A stretch of 64,000 bases of DNA, from NCBI GenBank assembly GCA_030386875.1, contig CM059562.1, forward strand, positions 45,715,757 through 45,779,756, given 5' to 3'. Made by a program: the position numbers and the translations under genes. Positions 57,480-64,000 of this stretch are shown here, one piece after another. The notes beneath the pieces were generated by a model. That model was given only the letters and a program-made list of their open reading frames with translations, had not been told where the DNA came from and made no database searches. Each line of letters begins with the position of its first letter. Within the stretch, counting starts at the first letter, position 1. The stretch comes from Morinoia aosen. Taxonomy: Eukaryota; Arthropoda; Malacostraca; Amphipoda; Talitridae.

Positions 57480-59285
57480 TTCATTGGTGAGTGCCAGGTC
57501 GTGACAACAGGAGAGAATCTGAATGACTGAGCGCCATCAGCTCGGCACGGCGCAGTTTTACAGATTGCGACATAGATCTCAAGAACTTACGAGACCCTGT
57601 CAAGACAATAAAGGCAAGAGCTAATGTGTGCTTGTGCACATACGTCCCCCCCCCCCCTTAACTAAATGCAAAACAATCTTAAAAGCAATTGGACAAAAAT
57701 GAAATTAAATCCAAGCAGGGTAATCAAAAAAAACTACGAACCCGTTGCACGTAAACTAAAAAAATTTTCTGCGAACAAAATCAACAAGGATACTTTTAAA
57801 CGGTTACTCAAAACTCAAAAGAATTCGCAGAATGAACAAAATCGTTAAACAACTTAACATGAAGTTAACAAGGAAAGTTAACAAAAGTTACTCAATAATT
57901 AACGCGACAACCCTAGGTTAATAGTAACACCATTATTTTAAATCGACATTAATTTTAAAACGTCTCGACCCATACCATTAAAAATTTAAAGTGTATGCAT
58001 CGAAATTTAACAAACACCAACAACACCATATTATAGTTATCGTAAAATTGCAACATAAGCAAAAACAAGGGCAGCGAAGCGAAAACAAAATATAATGCCC
58101 TGGTTGAAATGAAACTCGGAACAACTCAAAACATTATGCTAAATAATTATTGATTAACTAAAACCGCACAGTTAAATTAAATAATTAAATACCGTCCAAT
58201 TAACGAAAATAATGATAAAGACGCAACTAATATGAACTAACAAAGCTAGAACGCGAAAAGTAACGGAAATCGAAATACATTTTGAAACCAACCGATTTAC
58301 ATCCGTATCTCTTACTAAGAACGCAAAAATAAAAAAAAATAAAAACATCTATGAAAATTTTAAATAAAACATCGACAAATATAAAGCACCACAAAACACC
58401 ATTAAAACACATTATGAAAAGCGTAAATTCTGCTTAAAAACATTTTTAAATCATGTAAAACACCAGATATAAGGATAAATAGCGATTAATATTGATTAAA
58501 AATCGGAACACCAAAAATTCAGCAAGTTTTAGCAATTAGCAGAAGCAATCCTAACAAGCGTAAGCGAACAACTAACTTACCGTGCAAAGACCGAAGTACG
58601 TCGCACGTCGACCGAAGTAAGGATTTTTTTAAATAAAAAACAAGAACCACATTTTCTTATACCAACACAACTAAAGAAAAATTAATTCCGCTAATTTAAA
58701 AACAAACTCCGCAAATTACACTCCGCAAATTATTAAAACATTGAAATTACCGAAATAGCATTACATATTGAAAACATGGGAGGTATTGGAAAGCAACCAG
58801 AAAACACATCATTGCAAAAACAAAAAGGGCCTTTCCAATCGTAAAACTAATTAAATAAACTAAACTAAATATATTTAAATCAGGTAATAATCGAAAGAAA
58901 AAAAAACACATACGGCATAAACAACAAGATTACATAGCGAAGCGAAGCGATTACATAGCGATTACGCTTTATAGCGAAACGCGCAAGCGATTACGAATTT
59001 TTCAATTCTCCACTTCTCACCACCTCGCGCTAAATTTTCCATAGCGCGGTTCATTCGAATCACACATAAAATTTCATAATTTCACCAATAACCTAATAAT
59101 CGACCGATTTTTCAATGCTTGATAATTTTGACTTCCACTATTGAATTTTCAATATTTTGACTACCAAATACTCAAAAATCTGTCAATCTAACCACTGGGT
59201 GTTTACTTCCCGGGTATCAATTTTTTAATTTCCAATTTCTTCATTTAAGTTCAATTCACCAATACTCCGCCGCTGATGCCACCTT
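57480..59285. other. AT-rich stretch between the LINE and Gypsy 2; poly-C
   Basis: A run of 12 C lies at 57646-57657. A GATTACATAGCGA short repeat lies at 58930-58965. The left LTR of the Gypsy element should be in this interval but I could not delimit it. Confidence 0.4.
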
Positions 59286-59289
59286 CGTG

Positions 59290-60035
59290 TTTTATGCTTG
59301 TTCCTGTTGGTTGTACCTAGGTGACAACCTAGGTACCCGCCGTAGCTGGTGATCCTCCAGGTGGTCCGCACGATCCGACAAAGACTCCAGGCTACGCTTT
59401 GTGTAATACACGACTGCCCCTAGAGCCATCGTAGTTAACACCAGCAACATCATCATGATGTCTGTTACGCTGTCTGGCAGGAGGTCCATATGTGATTTCG
59501 ACTTCATTAATTCTTCGAAAATTTCGTCATTTGACCCCTGATTTTTCGCTATCGCCGAAGCTAGGGTCTCCACGTCGACAAGGCTCACCTGGTTCCCCAT
59601 CGCGAACACGGCCATGCATATCCTGCTCGGGAACAGATACAAAGACGATTAGCATGACCAAGGAAAAAACAAAAAAAAAACACTCGCAAACATAATATTT
59701 TAAAATTCCTTAAATGTTCATGACAAAATGTTCATGAAAAAGTTCATCGAACCCGTTGGTCGGGTAGCCACCAACCAGTGTATGAATTCTAATTAAATTG
59801 TGCTGATCACCGAACATTCCGGCTGAAAAATTAAAAATAAAAATGACACTGTGAGATAGACGCCGCAGCGTCAAATCAGCCCATCTCACAGGATGAACTG
59901 CAGCCTCAGCGATTGCATTTGGCAGTCGGAGAATCCGCTCACCATTAGAAAATGTCAATTCAGCGACATCTCCCGACTGTGAATTTAACGTTGTAAGCGA
60001 ATTTGAAAAACAAATAAAGCGTCTTAGAGACATGG
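59290..60035 (-). mobile_element. Gypsy 2: envelope-position region
   Basis: Two short frames (60033-59710 and 59642-59292) lie after the integrase. The second has a hydrophobic segment, MMMLLVLTTMALGAVVYYT, near its C-terminus followed by a charged tail, like the transmembrane end of an envelope protein. No furin site or fusion peptide is clear, so envelope origin is inferred from position and topology. Confidence 0.4.
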
Positions 60036-60467
60036 GTTATCAACCCTCAAGGTTAAAATGGACGGGCCGCACATTCCTTTTAACACTCAGGTTAATATCA
60101 AGTATTATGCCAAATTAAACGCAGTACAAAAAGCTGTAAACATAACACATAAAATATAAAATACGGGTTACTGGGAATATTATGAAACACAACGCATATT
60201 ACACAGCAAAAGCCTCCTTAACCTATGATTATTAAACTTAATGCAACTGTTGAACAATGTAACGTGGTAAATCGTAACTCGTCGAATCGTTGTGACGTCA
60301 AATACGTAAGTCATAACCGTAGCAGAATGGACCTGACATTTCAACTCACAGTTTAACCCTCCTCAAGGGTAACAGGTGATTTAAGTAACTTCTATAAATT
60401 TTGGACCCAATTTTAACCTCAGCCCAATTTCTTTTGACCTTTAGAACCACAGCCGGCCCGAGCCACG

Positions 60468-61740
60468 TCAATTCGAGCTTATGTTTTTTTCGTGATTTTT
60501 TAAAAGAACTCGGTCTCCGACCTTTATGTCTTTATTACGACGCTTGATATTTCTGTAAAGGTTTCTTTCCGTTGTGTTATTTATAATCAAGTTTCTAATA
60601 TTTTCTACCGTCCGAGCGGCTTCTTTTGCTCGAAAATTTACTAAATCCAATTCTTCATCATAACTGTAAGTCACAGAATCAAAACTCTCGGATTGATAGA
60701 ATGCGCAAGTATCTCTATTAAACATTACAAAGCTAGGGGTTTCGCCTAAAGTAGAATTCAATGCGTTGTTCAGTGCATTTTCAATCACCTCAAGCATCTG
60801 GTCCCATTCTGCATGAGGGAGCGAATTTACATACAGTTTAAGCAGATTAGTTATTTTCTTGTTGTTTCTCTCTACTATAGCGTTGGAATGAGGACTGTAT
60901 GCCAATACTTCTTTTTTAGCGATGGCATGCACATTTGCAAACTGCTTGACCGCCACAGATTTAAATTCTAAAGCGTTATCGGTAATGAGAGTTTTAGGGA
61001 AACCTAACAAGGAGACCCAGTTACTCAGACATGAAATTACTGTCTCCGTACGACGATTGGAAATCGCATATAACCTACAAAACCTAGAAAAAAAGATCAA
61101 TGATAACTAATATGTGTTTATTGCCATTATCTGTAACTTTTAGTGGGCCAAGAAGGTCCATAGATACTACCTCAAACGGTTCCTTCGCTATCGGAGCAGT
61201 TAAAATTTTAATTGGCACAGAAGGTCTTGCTTTAATTAATTTACAAACTTCACAATCCTGAACAAATTTTCGCACAATTGTTTTTTCCAAATGATTGTAA
61301 TATTTAATTTTAAACTTAAAAAGAGTATGCAAGTCATCAGCATGATACATCGAGTGAATAGCCAATATAGCTTTACCCATCAAGGAGTTAGGTACCACCG
61401 CTGTCAAAATTGTGCTAGGTCTATTGTCAATTTGTCTACGTCGATACAGAACGTCGTTCAGAATTAAAAATTTCTGTAGGTCTGGAATTTTCGAAACACT
61501 ACCATGCAGTAAAGCGTCCTTAACTTCCACGCAAAATGGATCTTTTTCTTGCTCGTCAATAAATTCTTTATTAGTCCAAGAAATCTCCTTTTCTTTTGGT
61601 ACATAGTCTATAAGCTTCGGACGAGCTTCTGCGTCGGCAACACTGTCGCTAGGCGGCGGGTCAAGTACCTCATGTCTCGTCATCTCTCTTTTTTTCTGCG
61701 ATCGCGTCTCCATGATACAGACGTCTGACTCAAGCACGGA
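60468..61740 (-). mobile_element. Gypsy 2: integrase region
   Basis: A degenerate H2C2-type module (HSMYHADDLHTLFKFK then CEVCKLIKARP) precedes the DDE core: VVSMDLLGPLK, the TDNALEFKSVAVKQF block, and YSPHSNAIVERNNKKIT with the catalytic Glu. The C-terminus has VGDRVLLKNHEKN. Confidence 0.85.
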
Positions 61741-62503
61741 TTCCAGAGCATCACAGCGATCTACCTCTTTAAAGGTTAATGTTTCATCATTAATGGGAAG
61801 CCTGCTTGTCAGTGATTCACAAATAAACAGTCCGGATTACTGACAATGAAATCCTACTTCTTTCTGTTCTTGCGACGTGACCTCTTGGTATCGGTTCTTG
61901 TTACCTTCACTCTCTCATAGGTGTCTTCCGACCCAGGTAAATAGAAAGTTCGTTCTGCCTTATTAATCTCTTTTGAATATTGTGAGATAAGATTCAGTTC
62001 TCGTTGTCGCATATTCAACTTAGTTACTGTTTAGAGTCTTAATTAGTCCGTTCTTTGTAGGCGGCACTGTGGTCGACACCTCAAGGAGCCTGTTCCGTAG
62101 CTGATGCCTGATCGCTGTTTGTCCTACTTGCTTCATCTTCGGGCTTCGGTCGTGCTACCCAATGGAGTGTATAAACTAATACTATTTATTCTGGGGACGG
62201 GATCTAAATTAATTGTATGTGACTTTAATGCTAGTAATTCAGTGTACTTATTATTTAAAATGTGAAAACTTGTCTGTAAAATTAAAGTCTTATAATGAAC
62301 TCGTGTGAAATCCCATATCGTTTGGAAGTTTAAGGGGTGGCTGGAACTGAACTTTAAAATTAGGTCAGCCGTTGGCTTTATCAAGCGACAAAACCCCAAC
62401 ACTGCGCAAATAATCAGCTACGACATTTTCTTTCCCAGGTAAATACTTTACAATAGGGTCAAAAGAATGAACGTTTAAACACCAACGTGCCATGTTTGAA
62501 TCT

Positions 62504-63990
62504 TCAGAGAGTTTTTTTCGCAAATAATGGTGCCAATGGGCGATGATCCGTATAGATACGGATAAGGTACCCTGTAACCAAATATTTAAAGTACTTTAGA
62601 GCTGAATAAATCGCGAAGAACTCTTTCTTAGTCGTGCTATATCGCTTCTGACTAGAGTTCAAGCTTTTACTATAATAAGCAACAGGACGTAAAATTTGAT
62701 CGCTTGAATCTTCTGTCTGCATCAAGACGGCGCCGATACCCGAGTTAGAAGCGTCAGTAAATAAATGGTAGTCCTTAGCGTAATCAGGATGTCTTAAGAC
62801 AGTGTCAGAGGTCAGAGCAGATTTGATAAACAGAAAACTCTTCTGGCATTCGTCGGTCCACATATAGTCAACATCTTTTCTTAATAGGTTGTATAGCGGG
62901 TGAGCTACCTCTGCAAAATTGGGTAAAAAATTACGGAAGTAATTGGCTAAACCTAGGAACTGTTGTAATTCCTTCACATTAGTAGGAGCCCTGCAAGTCT
63001 GCAGTTTCTCCGAATTTTTACATCTTATACCATCTGCGGTAATAATGCGTCCCAGATATTCAATTTGTTTTTTGAAAAAGTTACATTTTTCGAGTTTTAG
63101 AGACAAGTTACCCGATCGAAGCATCTTAAGGACGCTTCCAATGTCAGCCAAATGCTGACTTTTGGTTCTGGAAAATACTAATATATCGTCTAAAAAGACG
63201 AATGCTAATTTTCCTAGGATAGGTGCAAGAGCAGAGGTCATCACCCTCTTGAATGCGCTCGGGCTGGTACTCAGACCAAATGTCACCCGCGCAAATTGAT
63301 ATTTACGATAATTTATACTGAAAACGGTGAACTTTCTACTATCTTGGTCCAACTCGACCTGGTGGAAGGCCGAACGCAGGTCCAGGTTAGTGAACCACGC
63401 GTTTCCTCCTAGAGTCGATAATATTTCGTCAATTCTGGGTATTGGGGGACTTGTCTTCACTAATATTTTATTAAGAGCCCTAAAATCAATAACGGGACGT
63501 AGCTCCCCTGACTTCTTTTTACCTACGATGACTGGAAAATTTCAATCGGACATCGATTCCTCAATTATTCCCTGCGAAAGCATATCATTAGTAATTCTCA
63601 TCACCTCTTCTTGATACTTATGAGGGATTCTGTATGGAGCTAAATTTAGTACAGGTGCATCCGGTTTCAACTGAATCCGGTGCGTCATAAGGTTCGTAAC
63701 ACCTATAGTCTCTCCTTCTAAAGTAACTACATCACGAAATTCATTTAATAAATTTATCAAAGGTAACTGCATCTCCTCTTCGAAACAGGAAACATCCTCA
63801 TTAGTCAAACAACGTCGTACTTCCTGCTTTCTTCCACACGACACACCTACTTGTGCATTAACTCCTAACTCCTCGTCATCAGCGAGAACTTTCTTTCGAC
63901 CGCGAGCGTCAGCATCCAACCCAAGTTGTCCTTCGACTATGGCCTTATTTCCACCACCATACGAAGCAAACCGCATTGTATCCGACACTG
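62504..63990 (-). mobile_element. Gypsy 2: RT and RNase H region
   Basis: An N-terminal RT segment lies at 63990-63545 (APYRIPHKYQEEVMRITNDML). The RT palm follows: WFTNLDLRSAFHQVELDQDS, FARVTFGLSTSPSAFKRVM and FLDD in FVFLDDILVFS, then YLGRIITADG, LQQFLGLANYFRNFLPNF, and RNase H with LFTDASNSGIGAVLMQ and YSTTKKEFFAIYSALKYFKY then IYTDHRPL. Confidence 0.9.
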
Positions 63991-64000
63991 CGTCAAAATC

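Larger units (their letters stand above)
59290..64000 (-). mobile_element. Ty3/Gypsy element 2 with envelope-position gene, broken, runs off window
   Basis: Minus-strand order: RT, RNase H, integrase, then small frames in the envelope position, the normal Gypsy/errantivirus layout. Gag and the upstream LTR lie beyond 64000. It is a fossil with several breaks (about four or more); the domains are still easy to read. Confidence 0.85.

Noticed and set aside
57666-57848. 60-codon Lys/Asn-rich frame
   Set aside because: Composition is explained by the AT-rich DNA; no motif.
62133-62402. 89-codon minus frame between RNase H and integrase of Gypsy element 2
   Set aside because: No recognisable motif; most likely part of the decayed pol region.

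Overview
The window reads as arthropod nuclear DNA, most likely insect. It is AT-rich, has no operon-like packing and holds no complete host gene. It contains Penelope-like, CR1/L2-like and RTE-like retroelements, Ty3/Gypsy elements (one primed by a Lys-type tRNA), a tRNA-derived SINE and many small DNA transposons with terminal inverted repeats (TIRs). The species cannot be named from the sequence. Almost everything recognisable is a transposable element or a fragment of one.

Layout. 0-10 kb: a CR1/L2-type LINE tail (551-1610), diverged direct repeats and a TG microsatellite (1.6-2.9 kb), a 5'-truncated Penelope-like element with RT and GIY-YIG domains and a hammerhead-like 3' motif (4.95-6.2 kb), a 1.2-kb inverted repeat carrying the same hammerhead-like motif in each arm (6.65-7.83 kb), a tRNA-type SINE (7.95 kb) and a TATCGG array (9.44 kb). 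10.8-14.5 kb: a TIR element with matching 5-bp flanks that hosts an RTE-like LINE and a short retroposon. 16-19 kb: a TTA-flanked MITE, two copies of one TATA promoter block facing each other, and a likely THAP-domain first exon on the minus strand (18.63-18.70 kb). 19-36 kb: mostly unassignable AT-rich DNA with an LTR fragment (26.2 kb), a second TTA-flanked MITE (26.9 kb), a possible host 3' exon (33.3 kb), a second SINE copy (35.6 kb) and a GGAGTC array (36 kb).

37.8-47.9 kb: two TA-flanked mariner-type elements, a second RTE-like copy with clear target duplications, four scattered copies of an unnamed TGACGGGATTC repeat (one is at 8.5 kb), a second GGAGTC array, a complete 361-bp retroposon with a 15-bp target duplication, a long hairpin MITE, a 1.4-kb CCCAGGTAGC element carrying an exon-like segment, and a tandem repeat. 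48.4-53.3 kb (minus strand): a decayed Ty3/Gypsy element whose integrase lies before its reverse transcriptase. 54-57.5 kb: the 5' half of a LINE whose ORF1 ends in an OTU-type cysteine protease domain. 59.3-64 kb (minus strand): a second decayed Gypsy element with an envelope-position gene, running off the window end.

The elements form layers. The 10.8-kb transposon was entered by both an RTE-like LINE and the short retroposon, and the OTU LINE lost its 3' half, which is the reverse of normal LINE truncation. The best candidates for something new are the OTU-bearing LINE ORF1, the integrase-first Gypsy element, the hammerhead-bearing inverted repeat, the structured short retroposon and the THAP exon with its duplicated promoter.
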